From contig JARUPZ010000018.1 of the NCBI GenBank assembly GCA_031213475.1, positions 6,919,680-6,983,679 of the forward strand: DNA of 64,000 nucleotides, given 5' to 3'. This document shows, in pieces, positions 1-11,599 of the stretch (within the stretch, counting starts at the first letter, position 1; each line of letters begins with the position of its first letter). This DNA is from Nereocystis luetkeana. Lineage: Eukaryota; Sar; Phaeophyceae; Laminariales; Laminariaceae. The notes below the pieces were generated by a model. That model searched no databases and was not told the origin of the DNA. It saw only the letters and a program-made list of their open reading frames with translations. The position numbers were made by a program, and so were the translations under genes.

Positions 1-749
1 AGAGCCTGGGTTTTCCCCAAAGTCGGCTTGGCTTGGCCACACTTTCTGACGAATCGTATGCGTTTACCGTTGAAAAACAAAACACGAAAACAATCAAGTG
101 CATTTTTTCCCCCAAACCACGAGGCCGAAGGCTCAACAAACAAGCATGAGGAGCACAAGGTAATGCTCGTTCTGGATGAAAAAGCGAAGGCAGAACGACG
201 CAGGAAGAACTGCTGAGGGGGGGGGGTATACGAAATAGAGACGCTGGGAAGTACCGAGGCCGTCCATCGCTCGCGCGTAGGTCGTCCGTGAGCACTTGAA
301 GCAAGTGAAATTCGCGAAGTGAAATTCGCGGCGTTGCTGAAGGTGTACGGTTGCCAAGTCTAGACGAGGAGCGACGGAGGCACGCTTGCTCTTCCGCAGG
401 AGGTGCGGAGATACCACTTTACGCCGCTGGAAACTGAGCAACGGCTGGCGACGACACGTTTGGCAGCACGCACGCCCAAGGTACGCGGGGGAACGGGGGC
501 TCAATGCAAAAATATGTTAGGCACGCACCAAGGGGGTTGAGCTATCAGTGAGTGCGCACCTACGGACAAGGGATGATGGTGCATACCAGGTATCTAACAA
601 CAAAACAGACAATTCGGCCCCGGATTGTTTAAACATGCGCCATAATCACTCGTTCCTTTCGCAAGGCAGCTCTGACTTACGGGGGGGAGTGATCGTGGTT
701 CAAATATTGCAACATATCTCGCCACTTTACGTTCCCGTTCAGGTTTTTA
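1..749. other. No recognisable exon; left edge of window
   Basis: No frame on either strand shows the next helicase motifs (the block around motif II, DEAH) that should follow the gene at 750-3999. The stretch may be intron of that gene or unrelated DNA. A TACCAGGTA word, one of many in this window, lies near 583, and G-runs occur near 218 and 680. Confidence 0.4.
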
Positions 750-3700
750 GTTGTTCCCCTCTCTCGCCTCTATGGACCCCTTGCCGTCGCCACCGCTCGA
801 GAGGATGCTCTGGCTCGAGAAAAAGCCCCACAGGGCGAGGTGGTCCTCCCACCCCGACAGCACGCTCGAAGGGCACACGAGGAGGACAGGCCTCCCCGCC
901 GCGCTGACGGGCTCCTTGCGCTTCGCTCGTTCCTTCATGTCCGCCAAGTCCTGCCTCGTGCCTGCCGGCGGCGTAGAGTCCACGCACACATTGAACACGA
1001 GAAGGTGGAGGTCTGGAGACAAGGACATACTCCACCCATTCCGGGGAAACACATAGAGTTGCCAGGACCCAAAACGATGATGTAAACATAGGGGGGTATG
1101 TTCTTTTTTGGAGTCCATGGTGGGTCCTGATTGATATGGTAAGACCCCCCTTAAGAGCAGTCGCCGCATCGTATCGAAGTAGTCACCGCATGGTATCGAA
1201 TTGCCGGCGAAAATGAAACCTGCGCCGCTGCTACCCTCGCAATTGCTGCGGCGAGACGGCCCCGTTCCGTGCACCCTATGCCCGCTACACCCTTCACACC
1301 ACCAGAGCCCGTCGTGGCTCAAACTCTGACTCGGGCGACAGGTGCGACACCGAGCTGGCTTGCGGAATGGCCCATACGGCCGACCAAGCCCGCCGCAGGT
1401 TTTCTCGCAGACAGCGGGGCCCACCCCTTTGCTACACAAGTACCCAATGCCTACTGTGTACCGGGTGTGCAGTAGTTTCCGAAACAGCACCCGTATATAA
1501 CGTCGTGTTGCGCACCTGTTTTCTTGAGGAGGGCAGTGAGAAGCGCGACTATCTGTACGGTCTTGCCGAGGCCCATGTCGTCCGCCAAAATGGCCCCCTT
1601 GGGTCGTTCGGAGTGACGAATTCTCCGCCACATGAACTTGACCTGGCCGAGCCACCAAACGAACATCGCCGATACAGCAGTGCAGGACACATATCGCAGG
1701 TACTACATCAGAAAAGCTGGTCCAGGCTGAATTTCTGCTTTGAGAATGGGTGTATTCTACACTAGCTTCAGTATAATGACTCTCGAATTTATTAATCTCC
1801 TGTAAACTCCATCCTGCCTCTGTTGCTGTTCCTTTTCGTATTATGAATAGGTGTCCTGTACAATGTAGCGCACCAAACAAAACGAAACATCGAGTGCTCC
1901 GCAGGCCCCCGAAAAAGTGCGAGGGAGCTCAACTACAAGGTGGAATGGCGCCTGTGCCATACACAAAGGAAACCACAAAACAATCCAGTCCGGTGGCGAT
2001 GCAGGGCGAGAAAATCAGCAACGGGGCGGAGCGCTGAGTCGCAACCACTACAAGTTGAAGAGCGGCGCCCCGGTGAGCAGATCTCTACAACGGAAAAAAG
2101 AAAGAAAGAAATAACACCCAACGACGTTTTCATTCACTGGGAACGGGTGTCTCTGCAGGGTACATACGTACAGACCCGGGGGAAAAAACAACGAACGACA
2201 TGCCTGCCAAGCGCACGCTACACCTCCGCACGGAAATCCACACACCACTCTGAGGATCAGCCAACCCGAGGAGATAGAGCTGAGTCATGCTAATATCCAT
2301 TTGATTTGCATTGCGTGCTTGTCGACGCTTCAAAACAGTACGAGGGGTTCCCCATCGCAATCGAACCGCAAAAGGTGCTCTCGCCCCAATGACATCCAGA
2401 AAAACAAAAAGCCCCTTCCTCGACATTTTTTTTAAAACATCTCACCCCGTCCCTCTGGAACCCCCGGAGGTACCGGTTGACCGCGGCGGGTACCTCCGCT
2501 CTCTCACCCCCCCCCTCGTTTTCCAGCACCAGCGGTCTCATCTCGGGGTCCTCGAAGGGAGGATTGTTCAGGGTAGGCTTCAACTTCTCCTCATCATCGA
2601 GAAAATCGTCATCGTCCTCGTCCTCGTCGTCGCCATCGTCGTCTTTCCTACTCCGACGCCGCCGTCCCACCACCCCGTTAGAGCCGAAGCGGCCACCACC
2701 ACCGCCACTGCTGCTGCCGCTGTCATCGCCAGGTGCCCTTCGGTGAAATACGGCGCTATCCTCCGACCCGTCGCTTGTGTCATCGAAGCTCCCCCGCACG
2801 TTGTCGCTACTACCTCGCGCCGGTTTTCGACCTCGACGGTCGGCTGGATCTCCCACGCCGTACGCTTCCCCGTCCCCGCTGTCAGCAGCTCCGTCTTGCC
2901 TCCGAGCGGGGTCCTCACCTTTGCCGTTCGCGACTCCTTTATTTCTTCGGTCGTGATTGCCGCGGCGGTGCTCGTCCTCGGGTTCGCCGCGGCGTTCTGC
3001 TCGACGGGCGTAGCTTTTCCCACGACGCTCTGGCGACTGCGACGGTTTCAATGCTGCAGCGCCAGAGCGTTTCGTGCTGCTTTCGCTAGATTCTCTCGTT
3101 CGGTCCGTCGCCTTTCCCTTGGCGATACTGCTGATACCTCGCTCTGGGGCGTCACCGTTGGCGCTGCTCGTGCTGTTGCCGCTGCCATTGCTGCTGCTGA
3201 AGTCGCTGTAGGAGCTGCCGGCGTCGACAGCTTCGCCAGACGCACAAGCCACAACTCGAGCGCGGCGCGATTTCTTGGTAACGTCCGTCCTCCTCTTCCT
3301 CCTCCTCGCCAACCCCCCCGATTGCTTTTTGCGTTTACCCCCGCGAGCTTCCCCTTCGCTCTCCGCCACGCCGCGGCTGCCCCCTAATGCGGTGCTGCCG
3401 TTGTCGCCGTTTGTGCGAGCGTCTCGTTTCCTTGAGTCGCCGACTGCGCTGCCGATGATGCTTTTGTTCTTCGCCCTGCTAGCACCTGGGCCTCCCCTGC
3501 TTGGCGAAAACCATCCCGACGAAAGCATCATTTCTTCGAATTCACTGCCGCTGCTGTCTTTGCTGTCGTTGCCGACGCCATCGCCGCCGTCCCGAAGTGG
3601 GTGTCTTGTCTGCCTGGGATTGACCCCACCAGCAGCGGTGGAGCCGGGCGGCGCATCGGTCGCCTGTCTCTGTTTGAAAGCACCTCGCGCTTGTGGAGAC

Positions 3701-3999
3701 GCTTTCGATACTGCCGCACGACTGCCACTGAACATCGGCATCAAACAGTCGGAGTCAGAGTCGGAGTCGCACATCATATCATAAGGAGATGCCGTTTTTC
3801 GGAAGCTCCGCGCAGATGCGCCCGTAGAAACGCAACCGCTGGGTACCAGTGCTGACGCGGGAGCGTTTTCCTTGATACTGCTGCTGCTGCTACTGCCACG
3901 TCCTGGAAATGAAGCATCCTTATCCTTCCGCCTCGCGATCGACCTGTTCAAGGCAGCGGATATCGCTTTATCGAGAGTTTCAGTAGGGTTTTCGTCCAT
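750..3999 (-). CDS. SNF2-family DNA helicase/translocase, ERCC6L2 (Rad26-like) type, 5' part only
   Basis: A DNA-dependent ATPase of the SNF2 superfamily; the ERCC6L2 branch acts in nuclear DNA repair. Three exons read in phase. Exon 1 (3999-2446, 518 codons) starts at ATG 3999, is Ser/Gly/Arg/Asp-rich and probably disordered, and ends in YLRGFQRDG just before a GTGAGA donor. Exon 2 (1642-1516) carries the Walker A block, LADDMGLGKTVQI (about residues 538-550). Exon 3 (from 961) carries motif Ia, PVLLVCPSSVLSGWEDH, then LWGFF. The exon 1/2 join is phase 0 and the 2/3 join phase 1. After exon 3 the frame meets a stop at about 748 with no convincing GT donor before it; a GC donor near 772 is possible. 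Motifs II-VI are not in the window. The gene is either cut by the window edge or truncated. It is divergent from the PRMT7 gene. Confidence 0.75.
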
Positions 4000-4531
4000 C
4001 GTGGTGAAGGTCGGCGTTTATCAGTTGTCGGTGTAAAGCCTCTGCAGCCACCCATTAGTATCGAAGCGGAAGTCTCTCAGTCGAGGCAGTTCGGCAGTAG
4101 GACGTCTGCTTGAAGTGGTTGCTTGCGTTTCAAAATCGCACTGGACTGTCAACTGTTGGTGTGCGATTTTGCGGCCAAAACGCCTCATCCCATCGAAAAC
4201 CACAAAAGTGCAAACTTGAATTGCGATCGCTCATCGCTGCGAGTACAGGCCAACAGGCCACGCGGTACTAGGCCAGAAAAACCCACCACCATCAACAACA
4301 GTAGGAGCCCGCATTCTTAGCTCTACTGCTCGCTATTCATTCCCCCCTTCGACAAAACCGAGAGTTGACTCCTGTTCTTCTGTTGTGTGTCCTCGTCTGT
4401 CTAAATTTTAAAAATCTGTGTTGACCCGAGAAGGCAGTAATCTTGCCGCATTTTCCTCTTCCGCGCGGCGCCGTGCACAGCAGCGCGCAGCCCGTCCGCG
4501 TTGTGGGGTTGCTTACAGTTGTTCTTCTGCG
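4000..4531. promoter_or_regulatory. Divergent intergenic region between the helicase and PRMT7 genes
   Basis: About 530 bp separate the helicase ATG (minus, 3999) from the chosen PRMT7 ATG (plus, 4532). Both 5' UTRs and a shared or back-to-back promoter should lie here. I see no clear TATA box. An in-frame upstream ATG at 4418 would shorten the region and add 38 Arg/Ser-rich residues to PRMT7. Confidence 0.4.
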
Positions 4532-5296
4532 ATGCAACAGCGCGATGCCGAGCATGGCGAGGAAAGACCGCCTACTCTTTCGCGGTTTCGCCCCAGAGAT
4601 GAGTACGTGAGTGGCTGTCGTGCTGGTAACCCTGGTAACCTGAAGTTGTGCCCCAGGCTCCTGTAGCAGGCATCTACGTAGGCATGGAGCACGACTTCAG
4701 GAAGTCAAACGCCCGTATGTTTGCCATGGAGATGTTACCTACCATCAACCTGTTGTAGCGGTTTGGCGAGGCCCACTAGTAGTTGCACGATGAGATGCAC
4801 ACGAAGTGTGCCCTGCTTGGTATCGTGTAATGGGGTGCCCATTCTCAGCCCTACATACAGCAGTAGTCTATACCAGGCTGCAGGTACCAGGGTCTACACA
4901 GGAGGACAGAAGTACCTGTGTAAGGCCAAGTATTATGGGAAATTTTTGAGACGTTATTTCTGTCTTTTTATTTTGTGAGTTTTCGGGCTACAGAAAAGTG
5001 TGGGTGAAAATATATAACGTGTATTATGGGTTCTGATTTTTAAAAGTGGTTTTGTATAAAAGTGGCTTCGTCTGAGGTGGGGTCCAACAGCTTGGCTTCG
5101 GCCTGTAGCATCTTCATCCAAGTTGATTTTCTGTAGTCTGGGCGTGGCTTGGCACGTCGCGAGCGTTTTACGGCAGGCGTCTCAGCGTCCTCCTCGTCGT
5201 CTTCCAACGTTGCGAAGGCAGCGGCGGCCGCGAGCGTGGTTTCAGCATCCAAACACGGGAGGATTAGCGCCGGCGACATCGAGTCGCCATCGCTGC

Positions 5297-5334
<38 letters not shown>

Positions 5335-8300
5335 GTGCTGCTGTTGCTGCTGCTGCTGCTGGCGGTGCTGCTGCTGCTTCTGCTACTGCTGGTGCCGCTG
5401 TTGCAGCTGCTGCTGCCACCGCTAATATTGCTTCCATGTGAAGGAGAAGCCATCTCTCTTTACACAAGCGCCGTACTTACCGCCCGCCGTCGGCTTGATG
5501 CTTTCGCGTGGTGGGTGACGGGTGGCAGGTGCGCAGGTAGATAGGTGGGCTGGCAGTAGTAGTGAGATGTAGCACCCAAAATACGAAAAATCTCAGTTCT
5601 CAGAAATCAGCCAAACCTCTCAGAACTGAGCTCAGTTCTGAGAGGTTTTGCTGATTTTTGCCCCCTCCAGGAACTGAGATAAAAAATATCGATGATTTCC
5701 TGTCCCATAATAGATGGTTCTGATTTTTGGGCTTCGGAGATCGCTGAAAAAGCCAGAAATAACGTCTCAAAAATTTCCCATAATACTTGGCCTAACAGCA
5801 GTATTTATTTTTATTATGAATAATAATAACAGCAGTCTTACATTCGTGACTTTCAACAACGTACCATGAGTCCTGTACCTTGTATAATACCTGGTACACC
5901 TCCTAGAGGCAACTTTCTGCCATTCTGTGTTTCTCTCGCCAAAGATCGAGACCGTTCGTAGGTCGCAGACCTCGCTGCTGCGCTGCTTGCTTCCGTATAG
6001 AGCTGCTGAAGGAGTGCACGTCACTCGTACAAATCCCCACCCACGAGAACAACAGCACCCACCCCTCGTCTGGCCTTTGTTTTTGTGGCAGGTCTCGACG
6101 TTCGACATGCTTCAAGACGGCGACCGGAACGAAGGTACGCCTGAAATCCCAGATCCACTCGTAAATCTTGATAGATTTCGCGACCTACAGCTGCTGAGCG
6201 GTGTCCTTGTCATGTTGTCCAAGCTGATGCCACAAAAGCAACGCATCCCGCAGACTAAAAACTCACGCCCGAACAATCCCGTGTCCGATCTACGCATCAC
6301 TTTATTTTGCTCGTACTATATCCAGCGTACAGCAAGGCTGTCCATCTACTGGCCTCTAAGCTCGCCGGCAGCGACATCGACCACGACGGCGCCAAAACAG
6401 TCCTTCGATGGCTCGACATCGGCACAGGCAGCGGACTCCTCGCCTGCCTTGTGGCCGCCGCCGCCGCTGCCGCCGCTTCGCCTTCTTCAACATCAACGAC
6501 TGAGGTGTACGCCTGCGAAGGCGTGAAGGAGGTGGCCGATGTTGCGTTGGAGACCTTCGGCAAGATCAACTTCAGGAGCGTCCAGCTGTTTCGAGGTCAC
6601 TCGACGGAGATGGTGATCGGAAGGGGTCTACCCTCCCGAGTTCATTGCGTCATCTCCGAATTGCTGGGCACAGGTCAGTTCGGTTCGTTTCGTTCTGCGC
6701 GGTTTAGCTTTCTTTGTTTTCGGTCGCATCGCTTTGTAATTTAACCTGTGGTTCGCATTTATATTTGATCTCGCGCTGATTCCCGTAGAAAGCTGTTTTT
6801 TGCCGTTATACAAAAGCACTTTATTGCCGTTCTGCGACAACAGCGTAGTTGCGGGATCACCCGTGCTGATGTTATGTGGCTACAAGCAGCAGTTTCTGAT
6901 ATTCACCGATACAAGTGGTAACTACTACAGTAGTATGCACATCTGTTCCGCCCCCGATGCGATTGAAGCGTTCCTCCACTTCTCTATTAATTGTAAATTC
7001 GACCCTTGCGCCGACAAAATTTGGCACCGATACAAGTGGTAACTACTACAGCAGTATGCACATCTGTTCCGCCCCCGATGCGATTGAAGCGTTCCTCCAC
7101 TTCTCTATTAATTGTAAATTCGACCCTTGCGCCGACAAAATTTGGCACTCCTGTACCGCATTTCTACGGCAACCTCCCCCCTCCCCGCCGTCCCTTCATC
7201 GTTTGAACCGACGAAAGCCAGGCCTGCTGGAAGAAGGCGTCCTCCCGACCTTGCGAGACGCCAAGGCCCGACTTCTCCAGCCAGGGTTCGCCTCGATCCC
7301 GTGCTCAGCAGAAGTGTGGGCCTTCTGCTGCGAGAGCGCAGAGCTCGAGCGCATGTCACGGCTCTCCGCTTCCGCGACCGATGGCTGCTTCCGCTCACCA
7401 TGTTCCGAGAGGTGGATGCGTTGCCCGGGAGCGGCAGCGCCGGCGTCTATGCACGCCCGACCGCCGCGATGGGGGGGTGTGCGGTTTCGCCCTCTCTCCC
7501 CGTCCGTAAGAGTTTTCGAGTTTGATTTTGCGGACCTTCCGGGACCGAGTGGGCGCAAACGTGGAGTACGATTTCCGATCGATACCGCGGGCACGGTGCA
7601 CGCGGTGGTGTGTTGGTGGCGGTGCTTCATGGATGAAGGTCGGACGGTTGTCATGTCCACGTCGCCGGAAGCAGGGGAAGGGTCTCCGGGACCCCGGCGA
7701 GATCATTGGCGGCAGTCGGTGTACTTGCTCAGCGATCCGGTGGTAGTGGTGGAAGCGGACGACGCCGTGCGAGCTGTGGCGTGCCACGACGACAGCGCGA
7801 TTTGGTTCAGTGCTGTTGAAAGACAAAGGGGACTGCCCCCCCCAGGCAAGGACGTTGCCGGCAGCATGTCCGGATTCCCGGAACAGGGGGCAGCTGGAGT
7901 AAAATTGCTTGCTACAGCAGCAGCAGGAGCAACAGGAGAAGGAGCTGCAGGGGAGGCAAGATCACCAGCAATCGACTCGTCCGCAGGAGGCGTGGAAACC
8001 CCACGAGGCGCGATTCTCCCAAAATGCGTGAGTAATCGCGCGGGAATTCCACAAGAAGGGCCGGAGAGCGCCTTCCCGCCGGTGTGCTTGTGCGGCTTGC
8101 ACCGGACGTGTCCGCCGAGCCGCATCTGGATGCTAAACGACGACGAACGAACAACGGCCTTCCGGTTGGTAATCGGCGCCGTCTTGAGCAACCACGGCGG
8201 GGGAGAGGCCGAACGGCAGGGTGGTCGCGGCACTAAAAACAATGGTGTCACTGATGACGACGCAAGTACAGGAACGGTGGTGTGCGCCTGCGTTTCCCAC

Positions 8301-9257
8301 GGGTTCTTGCTCCCGCTCTTGGCTGCCCAGGAAGGGGCGTCCGTTGTCCTCGAAATCCCACCGTCGGCCACCGCCGCGGCCGTGTGCCGGGACGTTTACC
8401 GCGCTAACGGGATCGACGACAGCAAGGTTCAACCTTTCTCCGGCGGCGGCGGCGGGGGCGGTCGCGGTGGGGGTGGCTTGGCGAACTTTTACGACATCCT
8501 GTCGCCCCCTCCAGGGTCGGCCGACGCCTTAGCGCGTGTGGGAAAACTGGACGCCGTGGTCGGGGAGCCGTATTTCGCGGATCTCTCGAGCGCCTGGCCG
8601 TTCGAGTCGCTGCTCCTCTTCTGGTGCGTGCGCACGGCTCTAGAAGCCGGAGGGTGCTTCTCTCCAAGAACGAGGGTGGTACCTGCCCGGGCGCGCCTTC
8701 TGGCTTGCCCCTTCGCGTGCGACCTGCTCTTTCGAGGCCGGCGACGGGTGGCAACCGTGGGAGGGATCGACATGTCTGCGGTGAACGGTGGGCTTGGTTG
8801 CACGGGCGTGTCGCGGAGAGGTAGCGACGGCGGTGTTGCCGGGGGGGAGGATGAGCAGGAGGAGTCGAAAAAATGGCAGCGCGGAGCCGTCGCGTCCGTG
8901 AAGTTGCAGGAATACCACCACGTGCTACTGGGCCCGCCTACCGCTGTTCTAGACATGGACCTGACGAGTCCCCTGTGTGATTTGCTGGGGGGCAGCGTGG
9001 AAATGGTTTGTCGTTTCCCCGAGGGCGCTTCATCTCGGGGAAAAACAAATCCCGTTATGTGCCACGGGGTGGCGTTGTGGCTCGATATTTGGCTGGACGA
9101 GAAGGGGCACCACCGTCTGTCCACCGGCCCTGAGGCGTCGTACTGGCCGCAGGGGTTGCTGTTCTTCGAAGAGGGGTGGTCGGTGATACCATGCGGTAGG
9201 AGCTTCCACCTGGAGGCCAGTTTGGAGGATGGCGCCCTCACGGTGGACATATCGTAA
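4532..9257 (+). CDS. PRMT7: Protein arginine N-methyltransferase 7 (PRMT7-like)
   Basis: PRMT7 transfers methyl groups from S-adenosylmethionine to arginine (monomethylation) on nuclear and cytosolic proteins. Four exons join in phase: 4532-4606, 6092-6134, 6326-6673 and 7222-9257, giving about 833 residues (human PRMT7 has 692). Exon 2 holds FDMLQDGDRNE, the N-terminal helix of the family. Exon 3 holds SAM motif I, WLDIGTGSGLLA (about 68-79). The exon 3/4 join rebuilds the double-E loop, SELLGTG then LLEEG. The large last exon contains the second, degenerate methyltransferase half seen in PRMT7: CLCGLHRTCPPSRIW, VVCACVSHGFLLPLL, LDAVVGEPYFADLSS and a closing beta-barrel. Ala/Gly-rich inserts enlarge this half. 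The start could instead be ATG 4418. Intron 1 carries a transposon and intron 3 a tandem duplication. The first 25 codons are the least certain part. Confidence 0.88.
5040..5453 (-). pseudogene. Harbinger transposase N-terminal fragment with poly-Ser tract
   Basis: A 137-codon ORF inside the TIR element. Residues about 10-57 are a Ser-rich tract encoded by a GCT/AGC-type trinucleotide repeat (about 5287-5430). The C-terminal third, with DYRKSTWMKMLQAEA and a short run ending in FIQNHF, resembles the conserved stretch before the DDE nuclease domain of Harbinger-type transposases. The ORF stops exactly there, so the catalytic domain is missing. Probably a deletion derivative rather than a working gene. 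Confidence 0.5.
5603..5658. repeat. Near-perfect 56-bp palindrome
   Basis: The two arms meet at 5630/5631 (…CAGAACTGAG / CTCAGTTCTG…) and match at all but about two positions over 28 bp each. It sits inside the Harbinger-type element, between the ORF and the right terminal repeat. Transcribed, it would form a long hairpin. Confidence 0.85.
6904..7146. repeat. 121-bp tandem duplication in PRMT7 intron 3
   Basis: The sequence starting CACCGATACAAGTGGTAACT at 6904 is repeated directly from 7025, ending GACAAAATTTGGCAC in both copies. I can see one base difference (TAGTATGC versus CAGTATGC), so the duplication looks recent. It lies wholly inside the intron. Confidence 0.9.
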
Positions 9258-9345
9258 GGGTCGTGCCGGTTTTTAATCGCTGCCTGTTGAAGATATAGCG
9301 CAATCCATATGCACTTAATACCTTGGGAGTCGACCCTTTTAAAAC

Positions 9346-9416
9346 TACAGTCCCGTTTTGGGGACAAACCACTCAACTTCCGAAAAGTTTGTCTCCCCAA
9401 ACGGGACTGCAGTCGT
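9346..9416. mobile_element. Short hairpin MITE (CAGTCCCGTTTTGGGGACA family)
   Basis: Inverted arms CTACAGTCCCGTTTTGGGGA and its counterpart ending CCCCAAACGGGACTGCAGT enclose only about 16 bp. Diverged relatives carrying the same arm occur at about 19690, 31565-31660, 31815 and 59897, suggesting a small dispersed family. Confidence 0.6.
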
Positions 9417-9712
9417 AAAAGCTTTGAGATTATAAGTTGCTGGACTGTTGCACGAAATATAACTTTTTTTAAAAGTTAAATTCTGATATTTGTGTGGGAC
9501 ACCCTGCCTCACATAAAGAGAGCTTGAACCCGTCCCGCAACAAGACACGCCTCACGTGGTGTCGCGGACTACTGTAGGATGACGGATACGGCCAGACGCA
9601 TGCTTCGGCAGGGGGGTACACCTGGAACTTCCCCGAGGGTCCTCACATTTAAGATGCTATCTAAGTATCACCCCGAAAACCGCTTTTAGATGAGGACGAT
9701 GATGTTCTCACA

Positions 9713-9826
9713 TTATGACGGGGGACCGCAGTATATAGGACCTACGGTACCCACAAAAGCCTATATATTAACATATTTTTACCAACAATATATGGTCCTA
9801 TTTACTGTGGTCCTCTCCCGTAATAG
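9713..9826. mobile_element. MITE-A copy 1 (CTATTACGGGGG family)
   Basis: About 110 bp with inverted ends. The left end has GACGGGGGACC and the right end has GGTCC…CCCGTAATAG. The interior carries the family words TAGGACCTACGGTAC and ATATGGTCCTATTTACT. Seven near-complete copies occur in the window. Confidence 0.7.
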
Positions 9827-9944
9827 TTAGGGACGCCGCGACATACCCCGGCCCGTTGGGGGCGGCGCCGATCCCTAAGCCGGAATTTGGGAGTACGAGA
9901 AGGTTCCTAGAAGCAGCACCGACACACTGGGCATGCATGCCCGA

Positions 9945-10040
9945 CAGCAGGGGGGTGGGGGGGGGTGTACTCGATAGGAGAGATGGACTCGATCTCATGC
10001 ATGGCCGTAGTCGTATGAGCATAGACCCTCGCATAGAGGG
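9945..10040. repeat. Dispersed repeat C, copy 1
   Basis: A G-run is followed by GGTGTACTCGATAGGAGAGA and then CATGCATGGCCGTAGTCGTA. Nearly the same text occurs at 17625-17750. Shorter copies lie at 36112-36215 and, inverted, at 24925-24990. Confidence 0.75.
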
Positions 10041-11589
10041 GGGGGGGCAAGGGGGGGGGTTCAACGCCGGGGGAGTCGGAGGTCACAGAGACAGCCTGCA
10101 GCAAAAACACATCTCGGTGGAAGAAGACATACAAGTGCCAGGTACGAAATAATGAGCACGGTAGTACTGTAGTACCATACCAGTCCGTAAGGGAAACGGA
10201 GCAGCTGTGAGGTATACCATCCCGTGGAACAAGCGTACGTTTCTTTTAACCCGATAGGCAAATTCCCATGGCCCAGGTTTATATCGAAATGCATTGCAAC
10301 TAAAAACATCGAATGTTGGGTAGTTCCTCATCTGAGAAAGCCCCCAGCGCCCCCCCCTAACGTAGCAGCCATCAACAGCCGTTCCCGTAGGAGTAGTGGT
10401 GCTGCAACTTAGCGACGCCTATACGGTTGCCTTTAAAGAGGACTGATGAGTACGATTCGGGCCGACCTTATCGCTGCTTGCAGAAACGTACAAGTCAAGC
10501 CGAAACACTCTGGGGAGTTTGGGCCGGGGCCGGCCATTCGATTTCCGAGAGAGGTTACGTACTTGACAGCACGCCCCCAGGGCTATAGACCGTGACTCAT
10601 TCAAGCCTACATGAGGTGGCCGACTACCACATATCTTAGCGAGAAGAGGAAGCGAGTGTGGACATGTGCTGGTTTTTGTCGCTGGCCCGGTTGTTTACCA
10701 TTTGTAGACTATTTCGTCACCCGTGATGTCATTTGGTCGAGCAGGATTGTTCAGTCGTCATCATTACCTGCCCTCGCTTTCCCGGACCAAACGCGTTGAT
10801 GTTTGCTGCTGATATACTTCGCGCCAACCAAAACAAACATGCCCTAGAAAAAGTGCGCGAGGGGTTTTCGTTGCTCGTGACGAATCTGTTGTCCTGAAAC
10901 ACACCAGGTTCTTCCGCATTTATCAATTCATTGTGATGATATGGCCGAGGTAAGGGTAAGGGACGCAGGTGTTTTCTGGCAGCTGGGAAGCAGTGCTTCG
11001 CTTCTTCTTATATAGATCTTCTTTATCGATGACTAGAGCTGAGGAGGTGCTCTGGTAGAGAAGTGAGAGGTAGGGGGGTGGGACTCGACGCTCAGATATA
11101 CTCGTCCCACCCCACGCTACAAGCTCTCCTAAATTCCTCTTATCTAACGTACTCCTAAATAACTTTCCTATGGCTACCGAACGTTCTTCTGCTAATATAA
11201 GAACTTCTCACTTTACGATCCTATCTGCGTTAAGGAACATTACTCTTGTCTAACGGCCTATCCGCCTTAGAGAACATTCCTAAAAGACGGTTACTCTCAA
11301 CTACCGGAATATCCGCCGGGTTAATCCATTCTTTGGATTATTCTCGTATTCCTCAGGCTACGAAACTGCCGACTATATTATCTATATCTATAGCCCATGA
11401 GCACTCGATTCATATCACATTAGCCCACCCTGAATAGTCGTATATGCAGACCACAAGATGGTCGAAGGATGATGACAAAGTTCATCCCAAAAGACCAGGA
11501 AAAGGTGGTCGAAGATGCGGCTATTCGAAACAAAAGAAATGAGGCTATAGATCCCCCCACACCTCGTCATAAGACCCAAACACTGCGAA
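10041..11589. other. No recognisable gene
   Basis: Only short ORFs without family motifs are visible. From about 11100 to 11440 the DNA is distinctly AT-richer than its surroundings, with many TCCTAAA/GGAATATCC-like words. This may be an old insertion of another origin, but no element ends were found. Confidence 0.35.
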
Positions 11590-11599
11590 GGGGTGTTTA

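Larger units (their letters stand above)
4924..5792. mobile_element. PIF/Harbinger-type DNA transposon, non-autonomous
   Basis: The ends are long terminal inverted repeats. The plus-strand sequence from 4924 (GGCCAAGTATTATGGGAAAT onward, some 45 bp) is matched in reverse complement by the sequence ending at 5792. Both ends are flanked by TAA (4921-4923 and 5793-5795), the 3-bp target duplication typical of PIF/Harbinger elements. Inside are a 137-codon minus-strand ORF resembling the N-terminus of a Harbinger nuclease and a near-perfect 56-bp palindrome. The element lies in intron 1 of the PRMT7 gene. It is too short to encode a full transposase. Confidence 0.8.

Noticed and set aside
2311..3387. 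358-codon plus-strand ORF.
   Set aside because: Antisense shadow of the GC-rich, Ser/Gly-rich first exon of the helicase gene.
4680..4860. Possible decayed coding block (MFAMEMLPTINLL, stop, RFGEAH).
   Set aside because: Several stops and no supporting match; lies in PRMT7 intron 1.
5264..5544. Leu-, Ala- and Cys-rich ORFs.
   Set aside because: Alternative frames of the trinucleotide repeat inside the transposase fragment.
10440..10530. Possible hammerhead ribozyme core (CTGATGAG … GAAAC).
   Set aside because: The words are present but the intervening sequence does not form a proper stem II, and extra bases separate the pairing parts from GAAA.
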